This document shows positions 1 through 8,137 of a stretch of 20,628 nucleotides of DNA, piece by piece (positions within the stretch are counted from its first letter, which is position 1; each line of letters begins with the position of its first letter). The position numbers were made by a program, and so were the translations under genes. Source of the DNA: CAYVQA01 sp045119035 (GTDB lineage: Bacteria > Bacillota_I > Bacilli_A > ML615J-28 > CAG-313); contig JBGVCU010000022.1 in NCBI GenBank assembly GCA_045119035.1, positions 1 to 20,628 on the forward strand, read 5' to 3'. The notes below the pieces were generated by a model that worked only from the letters and a program-made list of their open reading frames with translations, was not told where the DNA came from and searched no databases.

Positions 1-342
1 AATTTAATTCATATTGGTGTAAATGCATTTAGAGATTCTTCTATTGAATCAGTATTATTTGATAATAGATCTAAATTAGATGTTGTTTCTCAATATGCAT
101 TTGCTGATTGTAAAAACTTATTAACAATTAATTTACCTTTAACTGTTACATCAATTGGTTCATCAGCATTTAGTGGATGTAGTAAACTTGCTTTAATTAC
201 TCTTGGATCAAATGTTTTATCAGTTGGAGATAGATGTTTTAAAGGATGTTCAATTCTTATAATTCATAATTACGCTGAAGTTACAGATAACTGGGCATAT
301 GGTTGGCTTGGAGATGCAACTTTAGTTGATAAAAGAAATTAA
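1..342 (+). CDS. BspA-type leucine-rich repeat protein, C-terminal part
   Basis: This is the 3' end of a gene that begins before the window; 113 codons remain, open from base 1 to a TAA stop. The protein shows repeats of the LRR_5 (BspA/TpLRR) kind: the pattern IG-x-x-AF-x-(G/D)C-x-x-L is visible three times (around residues 6-20, 46-63 and 75-83, with cysteines before the next turn). Such proteins are usually secreted or surface-bound and mediate adhesion or protein contacts. The last 30 residues form a short cap (DNWAYGWLGD then basic residues) with no LPxTG sorting signal and no membrane segment, so any anchor or signal peptide would have to lie upstream, outside the window. The repeat family assignment is firm; the target is unknown. 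Confidence 0.82.
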   Translation, partial: NLIHIGVNAFRDSSIESVLFDNRSKLDVVSQYAFADCKNLLTINLPLTVTSIGSSAFSGCSKLALITLGSNVLSVGDRCFKGCSILIIHNYAEVTDNWAYGWLGDATLVDKRN

Positions 343-357
343 TAATAAATAATAGAT

Positions 358-392
358 AAATACCCAACAAATGTTGGGTATTTTCTTTTTTT
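358..392 (+). terminator. Intrinsic terminator after the LRR gene
   Basis: The stem TACCCAAC (361-368) pairs perfectly with GTTGGGTA (373-380) around a 4-nt AAAT loop. Flanking AAA/TTT pairs extend it and a T-rich run follows to 392. It separates the LRR gene from the MarR operon. Confidence 0.9.
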
Positions 393-410
393 ATTTATAT
401 TGCTAATTAT

Positions 411-439
411 TTGAATTAATTTGAATAATAATATATAAT
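411..439 (+). promoter_or_regulatory. Sigma-A promoter of the MarR/ABC exporter operon
   Basis: The -35 box TTGAAT (411-416) and -10 box TATAAT (434-439) are separated by 17 nt. Transcription should start near 446, inside the operator that follows. Confidence 0.8.
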
Positions 440-459
440 TAGTTGCGTATGCAACTAAT
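438..459 (+). promoter_or_regulatory. Inverted-repeat operator, probably for the adjacent MarR protein
   Basis: ATTAGTTGC (438-446) and GCAACTAAT (451-459) are perfect 9-nt inverted repeats with a 4-nt GTAT spacer. The site overlaps the end of the -10 box and the predicted start of transcription, where bound repressor would block RNA polymerase. Length and symmetry fit a MarR dimer site. That the product of the gene just downstream binds here is inferred from position. Confidence 0.75.
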
Positions 460-471
460 ATGAGGTGAACC

Positions 472-918
472 ATGTTAAGAAAAATAAGTGTTATAACAAA
501 AAGTACAAATAAATATCGTAGTGATAAATTTAAGGATTTAAATATTAACTCTTGCGATAATGCATTTTTCTTATGTTTAAATAGAAACCCAGATATTTCT
601 CAGGACGAAATATCTAATAGAGTTATCATTAATAAATCCAATACAGCTAGAATTCTATCAAGACTTGAAGAAGATGGGTTTATTGAAAGAAAACAATCTG
701 AAAATGATAAAAGAAAAATGAAAGTAAATTTAACAGAAAATGGTAAAATTTTAATTCCTAAAATTGAAAATATAAATAATGAATTTGAAAAATATCTAAC
801 TGAAACATTAACTAAAGAAGAATATGAACTATTTGATAAAGTACTAAATAAGATTTATATTCAAGCGGTTAAATATGTTAAAGAAGATTGGGGTGATAAA
901 GATGAACCTAGTGTATAG
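472..918 (+). CDS. MarR family transcriptional regulator of an ABC exporter operon
   Basis: A 148-residue winged helix-turn-helix protein of the MarR family, which acts as a dimer and usually represses its own operon until a ligand or stress releases it. The N-terminal dimer helix (residues 1-35), the segment PDISQDEIS (40-48) leading into the helix-turn-helix (42-66, recognition helix INKSNTARILSRL) and the wing with the family DxR-type motif (ENDKRKMKVNL, 77-87) are all visible. The start is supported by GAGGTGA at 462-468. The last 17 bases overlap the start of the first ABC exporter gene, so the two are translationally coupled and the exporter is its likely target. An operator sits on its promoter. 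The inducer is not evident from sequence. Confidence 0.9.
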   Translation: MLRKISVITKSTNKYRSDKFKDLNINSCDNAFFLCLNRNPDISQDEISNRVIINKSNTARILSRLEEDGFIERKQSENDKRKMKVNLTENGKILIPKIENINNEFEKYLTETLTKEEYELFDKVLNKIYIQAVKYVKEDWGDKDEPSV

Positions 919-2611
919 TGAGATTGGTAAAAAGAAAAAGTATATTACTGTTACATTAATAATTAAAACAATAAGTACATTAACAGAATTATTTATTCCT
1001 TTATTACTTACTTATTTAATTGATAATATTATTCCTAAGGAAAATATAGTGGAAATTATATTATATGGAGTATTGATGTTAATTGCGACAATTCTAACGT
1101 TTATTGGAAATGTTGTTGCAAATAGAATGTCTTCTCGATCATCGACACTTATCACAAAAGAAGTACGTAAAAAGATGTTTTATAAGGTACAATATTTATC
1201 TAGTAAACAAGTTGATGAAGTAACAATTCCTACTTTAGTAACAAGACTTACAACAGATACTTATAATGTGCATCAAGTTATTGGAATGGTTCAAAGAGCT
1301 GGAGTTAGAGCACCAATTTTATTAATTGGTGGGATGATTATTACTTTAATTATTAGTCCAATATTATCTTTAATTTTGTTATTATTACTTCCTTTTATTG
1401 TTATAATTGCTTTATGGACATCTAAAAAAAGCTTTCCAATTTATCAGGATGTTCAAAAGAAAATTGATAAACAAGTAGAAGTAGTTAGAGAAAATATATC
1501 TGGAATTAGAGTAATTAAGTCGTTATCTAAAGAAGAATATGAAAAAGATCGCTTTAATGTAGCAAATAAAGAAACTAATGATGCTGAAAAGAAAGCTGCT
1601 TTCTTAATGAGTAAAATGTGGCCTTTAATTGGTTTAATTTTAAACATTGGGTTAGTTCTTGTAATTTTAGTAGGTGGTTACTTAATAGATAAAGAATTAC
1701 TTCAACCTGGTGCTATCTTAGGTTATATGTTAATTTTTAACTATATCGTTAACTCTATGTTAATGATTACAAGAGTATTTACTTTACTTGCAAAAGCTAA
1801 AGCTTCAATTAATCGTGTGCAAGAAATTATGGATTTAGAAGATGATTTATTAATAGAAGAACATAATTCTATAAATACTGATGATTATATTGTTTTTGAT
1901 AATGTTTCATTTTCTTATAATGGAGTTAAAAATGATTTAGAAAACATCAATATCAGAATTAAAAAAGGTGAATCTTTAGGTATATTAGGAGGAACTGGTA
2001 CAGGTAAAACAACATTAATTAATTTATTGTTAAGACTATATGACCCACAAGAAGGTAATATTTATTTAAATGGTGAAAACATTAAGTCAATTAATACCCT
2101 AGAATTTAGAAAGAATTTTGGTGTTGTATTCCAAAATGATATTATTTTTGGAGATACAATTAAGAATAATATTGATTTTTATCGTGATCTATCAACTGAA
2201 TCAATTGAAGATTCTATAAGAAATGCAGAAGCATTATTTATTAATGATTTAGATGAAAAATTAAATCATGAAGTAGCCTCTCGTGGTATTAATTTATCAG
2301 GTGGTCAACGTCAAAGGGTTTTACTTGCCAGAAGTATGGCTAATAAGCCTAATATATTAGTATTAGATGATGCTTCTAGTGCATTAGACTATAAAACTGA
2401 TGCTGCTTTAAGAAAAAATATTAATCAAAACTATCAAGATACTACTTTAATAATTGTTGCTCAAAGAATAAGTTCGGTTATGAACTGTGAACATATTATT
2501 ATACTTAATGAAGGTAAAATAGAAGCTCAAGGAACTCACCAAGAATTACTTGAAAATTCAGAAACATATCAAACAATTTATGAATTACAAATGGGGGCTA
2601 TCAATGAATAG
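902..2611 (+). CDS. ABC exporter half-transporter A (degenerate ATP site), MdlB/BmrC-like
   Basis: A 569-residue type IV ABC exporter with an N-terminal six-helix membrane domain (about 1-310) and a C-terminal ATPase domain (about 330-569). Walker A is GGTGTGKT (363-370) and the signature LSGGQ (465-469) is canonical. However, the Walker B end is LVLDD, with Asp490 where the catalytic Glu normally stands, and the H-loop His is replaced by Gln521 (VAQR). These are marks of the non-hydrolysing site in heterodimeric exporters such as TM287/288 and BmrCD, and the partner gene follows directly. The start at 902 was chosen over an in-frame ATG at 875 because GGGGTG (890-895) is well placed before it. 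It overlaps marR by 17 bases. Substrate is probably a drug or lipid-like amphiphile, by family only. Confidence 0.9.
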   Translation: MNLVYSEIGKKKKYITVTLIIKTISTLTELFIPLLLTYLIDNIIPKENIVEIILYGVLMLIATILTFIGNVVANRMSSRSSTLITKEVRKKMFYKVQYLSSKQVDEVTIPTLVTRLTTDTYNVHQVIGMVQRAGVRAPILLIGGMIITLIISPILSLILLLLLPFIVIIALWTSKKSFPIYQDVQKKIDKQVEVVRENISGIRVIKSLSKEEYEKDRFNVANKETNDAEKKAAFLMSKMWPLIGLILNIGLVLVILVGGYLIDKELLQPGAILGYMLIFNYIVNSMLMITRVFTLLAKAKASINRVQEIMDLEDDLLIEEHNSINTDDYIVFDNVSFSYNGVKNDLENINIRIKKGESLGILGGTGTGKTTLINLLLRLYDPQEGNIYLNGENIKSINTLEFRKNFGVVFQNDIIFGDTIKNNIDFYRDLSTESIEDSIRNAEALFINDLDEKLNHEVASRGINLSGGQRQRVLLARSMANKPNILVLDDASSALDYKTDAALRKNINQNYQDTTLIIVAQRISSVMNCEHIIILNEGKIEAQGTHQELLENSETYQTIYELQMGAINE

Positions 2612-4376
2612 AGGAGTACCAAAAAAAGCAAAAGATCCAAAATATGTATTAAAACATTTGCTTAGATACATAAATAAATTTAAACTTGCCTTCTTAGTAG
2701 TAATTTTACTTACAATCTTAAGTAGTTTATTTCAATTAATTGGTCCATATTTATCTGGAATGGCAATTGATGAAATTGATATCTCTAGAAAAGAAGTAAA
2801 AACGATTGATATGGAAAAAGTCATCTTTTACTGTATTTTAATGTTAGCATTTTATGTTACAGCTTGTTTATTCAGTATATTGATTAATAAACTAATGATT
2901 AATATTAGTAAAAAAATTGTTTTTGAAATGAGAAAAGATTTATTTCATAAGCTAGTAGAACTTCCAGTAAGTTTTTATGATGATAACAAAATTGGCGATA
3001 TAATTAGTAGAATGAGTTATGATATTGATACAATTAATACATCATTAAGTACTGATGTTGTAGCTATAATATCTAGTGTCTTATCGGTAATTGGTTCATT
3101 TGCAATGATGATTGTCATTTCTCGTATTATGATTTTAACATTTATTGTTACAATTCCAATTTCAATTTATTTTGTAAGACGTAGAGCAATTTTAGTTAGA
3201 CCGTTATTTAGTGCTCGTTCAAAGAAAAATGGTGAACTTAATGCATTTGTAGAAGAAATTACATCAGGTCACAAAACAATTAAGACATATAATAAGGAAG
3301 AACAAATCTTTGATGAATTCATGAAAGTAAATGATGAAGTGTGTGAAGCTACTTATTTGGCTGAATATCATGGATTTATTAATGGACCAATTATGTCGAT
3401 GATAAATAATATTGGATTATCTTTAATAAGTGTAATAGGTGCAATATTATATTTATATCGTCAAATAACTCTTGGACAAATTAACAATTTCATCACATAT
3501 TCAAAGAAATTCCAAGGACCTATTAATGAAGTAGCAAATATTTATGCTGATATTCAATCAGCATTATCTGCAGGAGAACGTGTATTTACACTTATGGATA
3601 CTCCATCTGAAAAACCAGATAGTGCTAATTCTGTTGAGTTAGATGAAGTAAAAGGGAATATTGAATTTAAAGATGTTTCTTTTGGTTATTTACCAAATAA
3701 AACAATCATCAAAAATCTTAATGTTAAAGTAAATGAGGGAGAAATAATTGCTATTGTTGGTCCAACTGGAGCAGGTAAAACTACATTAATCAACTTATTA
3801 ATGCGTTTTTATGATGTAAATAGCGGTGAAATATTATTAGATGGTATTAATATTAATGATATCAAGAGGGCATCACTTAGAAAGGCTTATTCAATGGTAT
3901 TACAAGATACTTGGTTATTTAATGGTACTATTTATGAAAATATTACATATGGAAAACCAGGCGCAACAATGGAAGATGTAATAAGAGTTTGTAAAGATGC
4001 ATTTATCCATGAATATATTGAGAAATTACCAAATGGCTACAATACATATTTATCTGAACAAGGTAGCAATATTTCAAAAGGACAAAAACAATTATTAACT
4101 ATTGCTCGTGCAATGCTATTAGAATCTAAAATGTTAATTTTAGATGAAGCTACATCTAATGTTGATACTCTAACAGAAATAAAGATTAATGATGCGATGA
4201 CTGAATTAATGAAAAATAAAACTTGTTTTATTATTGCTCATCGTTTATCAACAATTATGAATGCTGATAAGATATTAGTTGTTAATAATGGTGAAATTGT
4301 TGAAAGTGGAAACCATACAGAACTTTTAAAACAAAATGGTTTTTACGCAAAATTATATAATTCACAATTTGAATAG
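2604..4376 (+). CDS. ABC exporter half-transporter B (catalytic ATP site), MdlB/BmrD-like
   Basis: A 590-residue partner half-transporter with the same layout: six membrane helices (about 25-330) then an ATPase domain. Walker A is GPTGAGKT (386-393), Walker B ends LILDE with catalytic Glu515, and the H-loop His546 (IIAHR) is present, so this subunit supplies the working catalytic machinery. Its signature is altered to ISKGQ (490-494). In a head-to-tail dimer this weak signature faces the degenerate Walker site of subunit A, while the canonical LSGGQ of A faces the intact site here, giving one active and one degenerate ATP site. The start at 2604 overlaps the stop of the previous gene by 8 bases and follows a G-rich site at 2593-2597; an earlier in-frame ATG at 2550 lies deep in the upstream gene and was rejected. 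A terminator follows. Confidence 0.9.
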   Translation: MNRGVPKKAKDPKYVLKHLLRYINKFKLAFLVVILLTILSSLFQLIGPYLSGMAIDEIDISRKEVKTIDMEKVIFYCILMLAFYVTACLFSILINKLMINISKKIVFEMRKDLFHKLVELPVSFYDDNKIGDIISRMSYDIDTINTSLSTDVVAIISSVLSVIGSFAMMIVISRIMILTFIVTIPISIYFVRRRAILVRPLFSARSKKNGELNAFVEEITSGHKTIKTYNKEEQIFDEFMKVNDEVCEATYLAEYHGFINGPIMSMINNIGLSLISVIGAILYLYRQITLGQINNFITYSKKFQGPINEVANIYADIQSALSAGERVFTLMDTPSEKPDSANSVELDEVKGNIEFKDVSFGYLPNKTIIKNLNVKVNEGEIIAIVGPTGAGKTTLINLLMRFYDVNSGEILLDGININDIKRASLRKAYSMVLQDTWLFNGTIYENITYGKPGATMEDVIRVCKDAFIHEYIEKLPNGYNTYLSEQGSNISKGQKQLLTIARAMLLESKMLILDEATSNVDTLTEIKINDAMTELMKNKTCFIIAHRLSTIMNADKILVVNNGEIVESGNHTELLKQNGFYAKLYNSQFE

Positions 4377-4380
4377 GATA

Positions 4381-4411
4381 GATAAGTGCTTTATAGCACT
4401 TATCTTTTTTT
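4381..4411 (+). terminator. Intrinsic terminator of the ABC exporter operon
   Basis: GATAAGTGCT (4381-4390) pairs perfectly with AGCACTTATC (4395-4404) around a TTAT loop, followed by seven T residues. Confidence 0.92.
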
Positions 4412-4424
4412 ATTTGTAAAATTA

Positions 4425-4433
4425 TGATATAAT
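4425..4433 (+). promoter_or_regulatory. Extended -10 promoter of the DUF308/radical SAM pair
   Basis: TGATATAAT gives a perfect TATAAT (4428-4433) with the upstream TG of an extended -10 element. No clear -35 box lies 17 nt upstream, where there is only the terminator T-run. Confidence 0.65.
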
Positions 4434-4457
4434 ATTAAAAATTATAGGAGGTATATT

Positions 4458-5081
4458 ATGAATATTGATCCCGAATTAAAGAAAAGATATAGTGGAATAG
4501 GACTTTTAATAGTTGGTTTAATTTTAGTTTTTGTTCCACTTAGATGGATATACTTAATTATTGGTATTGGAATGCTAATGATTTCTTTACCGAATATGCT
4601 TGCAGCAAGCACTCAATTACAATCAAAACATCCTGAGGTTATTGCTATTTTTGTTAGATCTTTGATTAATTTGATTTTATCAATTCTAATTATTTTAAAT
4701 CCTGGATTTATAAATGTTATTTGTGTTGTTACTGGTGTTGTGTTAATTGTTAGCAATTTATTAAATATTTTCTTTGAAAGAAAATATCATAATATTAAAA
4801 TTAGTTTTAAAGATCTAGCTGGATTAGGACTTGCTTTAATAATTTTATTATTGGCTGGATTTAGTGGGTTTGAAAAGATTTTAGATATTATTAAAATTGC
4901 AATTGGAGCATTAATTGGTTTATCTGGATTAGTTTTATCACTTTCAGCAAAACCTGTTCAACCTAACATTCAAGCAACACTTGATGAGTATGAAAGAAGA
5001 TATCAACAAGAACATCCGGAAGAAAATAGCGATATTATTGATGTTGAATACGAAGAAAACACTGAAAACGAAGAAAAATAA
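4458..5081 (+). CDS. DUF308/HdeD-like six-helix membrane protein
   Basis: A 207-residue integral membrane protein. Six hydrophobic segments can be read at about residues 12-30, 31-50, 63-83, 86-106, 118-137 and 141-163, in three pairs, which is the layout of the HdeD/DUF308 family (small proteins linked to acid resistance in enterobacteria; the role in Gram-positives is unknown). The tail from about 167 is soluble and highly acidic, with many Glu and Asp residues up to the stop, which is not part of the family core. The start has an excellent AGGAGGT (4446-4452). The radical SAM gene begins 3 bases after its stop, so the two are probably co-transcribed. Family assignment comes from topology and sequence feel rather than a specific motif. 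Confidence 0.72.
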   Translation: MNIDPELKKRYSGIGLLIVGLILVFVPLRWIYLIIGIGMLMISLPNMLAASTQLQSKHPEVIAIFVRSLINLILSILIILNPGFINVICVVTGVVLIVSNLLNIFFERKYHNIKISFKDLAGLGLALIILLLAGFSGFEKILDIIKIAIGALIGLSGLVLSLSAKPVQPNIQATLDEYERRYQQEHPEENSDIIDVEYEENTENEEK

Positions 5082-5084
5082 AAA

Positions 5085-5942
5085 ATGTCAAAAAATTATA
5101 AATTCAAACAAATTTATATTGAAATTACCAAAAATTGTAATCTAAATTGTCCGTTTTGCCCTTCTGTGAGCAATCGAGAACCAAATTTGACGGATAATTC
5201 TTTTCGTGAGATAATTGAAAAAATTAAAGGTTTTACAGACACAATTTACCTTCATATATTAGGAGAACCACTTACTAATGTTTTAATTTCAAAGTATATT
5301 TTGATTGCTAAAGAACATGGTATAAAGGTTAGAATTACGACTAATGGAATGCTTCTTTTTGATAAAAAAGAAGAACTTTTGGGCCATGACAATCTTGAAA
5401 GAATTAATGTTTCATTACAATCTTGGCATTATTTAAATAATATTCAAGTAGAAAAAAACATTAGTAATTTAGTTAGTTTTATTAAATATAAAAAAGAATA
5501 TAGACCGAAATTAACGCTTTCTTTAAGATTTTGGAATGATAAAACAAATGAATTTATTATTAAAAAGAATGAATATTTGCTTAAAAAATTAAGCGATGAA
5601 TTAAACTTAGATTTAAATATTAATCATCCAGAAGATTATTTGCTTGTTTCATTTGAGGATGAATTTATTTGGCCTAGTGTCGAACATAATGATAACAATA
5701 AGTTTTCATTATGTTTAGGAGGTAAAAATCAATTAGGTATTCTATTAAATGGTGATGTTGTTTTGTGTTGTTTAGATTATTTAGGAAAAACTAAATTAGG
5801 AAATATTTATGAAAATTCTTTAAGTGACATTCTTAATGGTAATATTTTTCAAAAACATCTAATGTCATTAAATAATAAAGAATATCATTTTGAATTATGT
5901 CGTAAATGTACTTTTAGGAATCGTTTTATAAGTAAAAAGTAA
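5085..5942 (+). CDS. Radical SAM protein with reduced SPASM domain
   Basis: A 285-residue radical S-adenosylmethionine enzyme. Cys18, Cys22 and Cys25 form the CxxxCxxC motif that holds the [4Fe-4S] cluster reducing SAM, and GEP (60-62) matches the SAM amine-binding GGE-type strand. At the C terminus Cys210-x12-Gly-x4-Cys228 is the opening of a SPASM domain, and Cys272 and Cys275 (CRKC) could complete one auxiliary cluster. A full SPASM domain has about seven cysteines and two clusters, so this looks like a one-cluster 'twitch' form. Relatives modify peptides, proteins or small molecules; no precursor peptide is evident beside it, so the substrate is unknown. No good ribosome binding site precedes the ATG, which lies 3 bases after the membrane-protein stop, suggesting coupled translation. 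Confidence 0.85.
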   Translation: MSKNYKFKQIYIEITKNCNLNCPFCPSVSNREPNLTDNSFREIIEKIKGFTDTIYLHILGEPLTNVLISKYILIAKEHGIKVRITTNGMLLFDKKEELLGHDNLERINVSLQSWHYLNNIQVEKNISNLVSFIKYKKEYRPKLTLSLRFWNDKTNEFIIKKNEYLLKKLSDELNLDLNINHPEDYLLVSFEDEFIWPSVEHNDNNKFSLCLGGKNQLGILLNGDVVLCCLDYLGKTKLGNIYENSLSDILNGNIFQKHLMSLNNKEYHFELCRKCTFRNRFISKK

Positions 5943-5969
5943 ACAAGAGTTTAAAAAACTCTTGTTTTT
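5941..5969 (+). terminator. Intrinsic terminator after the radical SAM gene
   Basis: AAACAAGAGTTT (5941-5952) and AAACTCTTGTTT (5956-5967) are perfect 12-nt complements around a 3-nt AAA loop. The T-run is partly inside the stem. The stem begins within the TAA stop codon. Confidence 0.85.
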
Positions 5970-5971
5970 AC

Positions 5972-6000
5972 TTGCTATTTACATATGATTATGATATAAT
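5972..6000 (+). promoter_or_regulatory. Promoter of the pulA-darA operon
   Basis: TTGCTA (5972-5977), a 17-nt spacer and TATAAT (5995-6000) with an upstream TG (TGATATAAT). It lies directly after the preceding terminator. Confidence 0.78.
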
Positions 6001-6035
6001 ATTTCAGATTAAAATATAAAATTAGAGGTATTAAA

Positions 6036-8132
6036 ATGAATAAAATATATGGAGCATATCTAGAAGATTATCACTATATAAAAGTAATTGTTCCTACTTT
6101 TGAAACTTATAATATTAATAATATTTGGTTAACAAATAATAAAGAAAAAGTTCAAATGAATGTTTTTAAAAGTGAACGTTTTGGTCAAGAATTTCACTTA
6201 CATACTAGTTTTAAAGGTATTATTTCTTTACATTCTGATTATGTGGTTAATATAGATAACAAAATAAGCTTTAATTTATGTTTAGGTAAAATTTCTAAAA
6301 CAGCTAGATTTGAATTTGAAAACTATTATGATGGTCCATTAGGATGTGAATATAATGAAAAATATTCAATTTTTAGAGTTTGGAGTCCTGTTGCAAAGTC
6401 TTTAGAACTTGTTTTAGTGCATAAAAATGGTGAAGAAGAACCGTTTTATCCTGAATATACAACAAATGGGGTATGGCAACTTAAAATTGATGGTGATTTA
6501 GATGGATTAGGATATTATTATCTTGTAAGAGTTAATACACATGTTCATCGTGTTGTAGATCCATATGGTATTTCAACAAATAGAAAAGGTAATTTATCTT
6601 ATGTAATTAATCCGAAAAAATTTTATGAGTTCAAAAATCGTTATTTTAGACCAGGTAGATCGTTTGATTATGTTGATGCAGTTATTATGGAAGCAAGTGT
6701 AAAAGATTTTACTTATACTTTACCTGTTAAACATCCTGGTACATTTAAAGGTTTAATTGAAACAAAAGATTTAGAACATGTTGGTTTAAATCATTTAGTT
6801 GATTTAGGTATTACACATTTACAACTTATGCCTCTTTATACATTTGGTGGTGTTGATGAAGAAAATCCCGATAAATTATATAATTGGGGTTACAATCCTG
6901 TTCAATATAATGTTCCATCTGGCTTATATACAACTGATTTAGATGATCCATATGTAAGAATTAATGAATTAAGAGAATTAGTTGACACAATTCATGGTAT
7001 GAATATGGGACTTAATATCGATGTAGTTTATAACCATGTATATGAATCAGATAAATTTGCTTATTCTGTGCTTGTTCCAGGTTATTTTTTCCATGATGAT
7101 AAAGGTGGTTATATGACAAATGTATCTGGATGCGGAAATGATTTTGCTTCAAACAAACGTATGGCACATCGTTATATTGTTGATTCTGTTTTGTTTTGGC
7201 AAAATGTTTATCGAGTAGATGGATTTAGATTTGATTTAATGGGTTTACTTGATACAGATACAATGAATGAAATTACAAGACTTGTTAAAACAATTAACCC
7301 ATATGCTATGATTTATGGTGAAGGTTGGAACATGCCTGCTGCACTTCCTCAAGAAAAACGTGCAAATATGGAAAACTTCTGGGCAAATAATGGTATAGCA
7401 TATTTTAATGATAGTTTTAGAAATAATATCAAAGGAAATATTGATTTTGGTACTAATGGTTATGCATCTGGTGGATTTGTTCCTGAAGATATTATTCATG
7501 ATGTAATTGGTGGTTCATGTGTTAATGAAGTTTTATTTAATGAACCATATCGTTCAATCAATTATGTTGAATGTCATGATAATTATACTTTCTATGATCA
7601 ATTGGTTAAATTAAAACCAAATCTTACAGATGAAGAATATGCAAGATATACTTTATTAAGTTTAGGTGTTGTTACTTTTAGTCAAGGAATACCTTTTTTC
7701 CATCTTGGAGAAACAGGTCTTAGAACTAAAAAAGGTGAAGAAAACTCATATAATTTAGATATTTCTTATAATTTAGTTGATTGGGATCGTATTACTAAAT
7801 TCCAATATGTAAAAGATGCTTTAATTGATATGTTACAAATTAGAAAAGAATATCCTATTTTTAGAATGAAACAAGCATCAAAAATTAAGAAATGTTTGAA
7901 ATTTAATAAAACATCTATTATGCCTAAAAAATTAACTAATAAAGAAGTTGTATTTTTCTTAAAAGATAGTAATGTTGACTTAGAGGTTATTTTCAAGAAT
8001 GATTTCGAAGAAGTTATTTATTATTTTGCTCCAGGGGCTAAATTGATTTTTGATGGTTTACATAAAACAAATGAAGAAATTTCTTCATTAAAATTAAATA
8101 AACCTGGTGCGTATATTATAAAGAAGGAGTAG
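6036..8132 (+). CDS. pulA: Type I pullulanase (cytoplasmic debranching enzyme, GH13)
   Basis: A 698-residue glycoside hydrolase that cuts alpha-1,6 branch points in glycogen, pullulan and branched maltodextrins. After an N-terminal region, a CBM48-like starch-binding domain spans about residues 105-190 (SIFRVWSPVA). The type I pullulanase signature YNWGYNP is at 282-288. The four GH13 regions follow: DVVYNH (329-334), GFRFD with nucleophile Asp400, YGEGW with acid/base Glu429, and VECHD with His514 and Asp515. All catalytic residues are present. Length matches cytoplasmic AmyX-type enzymes and there is no signal peptide, so it acts on internal glycogen or imported oligosaccharides. AGAGGT at 6024-6029 supports the start. 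The ribosome binding site of darA lies inside its last codons, so the two genes share a transcript. Confidence 0.95.
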   Translation: MNKIYGAYLEDYHYIKVIVPTFETYNINNIWLTNNKEKVQMNVFKSERFGQEFHLHTSFKGIISLHSDYVVNIDNKISFNLCLGKISKTARFEFENYYDGPLGCEYNEKYSIFRVWSPVAKSLELVLVHKNGEEEPFYPEYTTNGVWQLKIDGDLDGLGYYYLVRVNTHVHRVVDPYGISTNRKGNLSYVINPKKFYEFKNRYFRPGRSFDYVDAVIMEASVKDFTYTLPVKHPGTFKGLIETKDLEHVGLNHLVDLGITHLQLMPLYTFGGVDEENPDKLYNWGYNPVQYNVPSGLYTTDLDDPYVRINELRELVDTIHGMNMGLNIDVVYNHVYESDKFAYSVLVPGYFFHDDKGGYMTNVSGCGNDFASNKRMAHRYIVDSVLFWQNVYRVDGFRFDLMGLLDTDTMNEITRLVKTINPYAMIYGEGWNMPAALPQEKRANMENFWANNGIAYFNDSFRNNIKGNIDFGTNGYASGGFVPEDIIHDVIGGSCVNEVLFNEPYRSINYVECHDNYTFYDQLVKLKPNLTDEEYARYTLLSLGVVTFSQGIPFFHLGETGLRTKKGEENSYNLDISYNLVDWDRITKFQYVKDALIDMLQIRKEYPIFRMKQASKIKKCLKFNKTSIMPKKLTNKEVVFFLKDSNVDLEVIFKNDFEEVIYYFAPGAKLIFDGLHKTNEEISSLKLNKPGAYIIKKE

Positions 8133-8137
8133 ATAAT

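Noticed and set aside
875..901. Earlier in-frame ATG for the first ABC exporter subunit
   Set aside because: It lacks a ribosome binding site, whereas GGGGTG stands at the right distance before the ATG at 902, which also gives the usual N terminus.
2550..2603. Earlier in-frame ATG for the second ABC exporter subunit
   Set aside because: It would create a 62-base overlap with the first subunit and no ribosome binding site is seen; the ATG at 2604 follows a G-rich site and overlaps the stop in the usual way.
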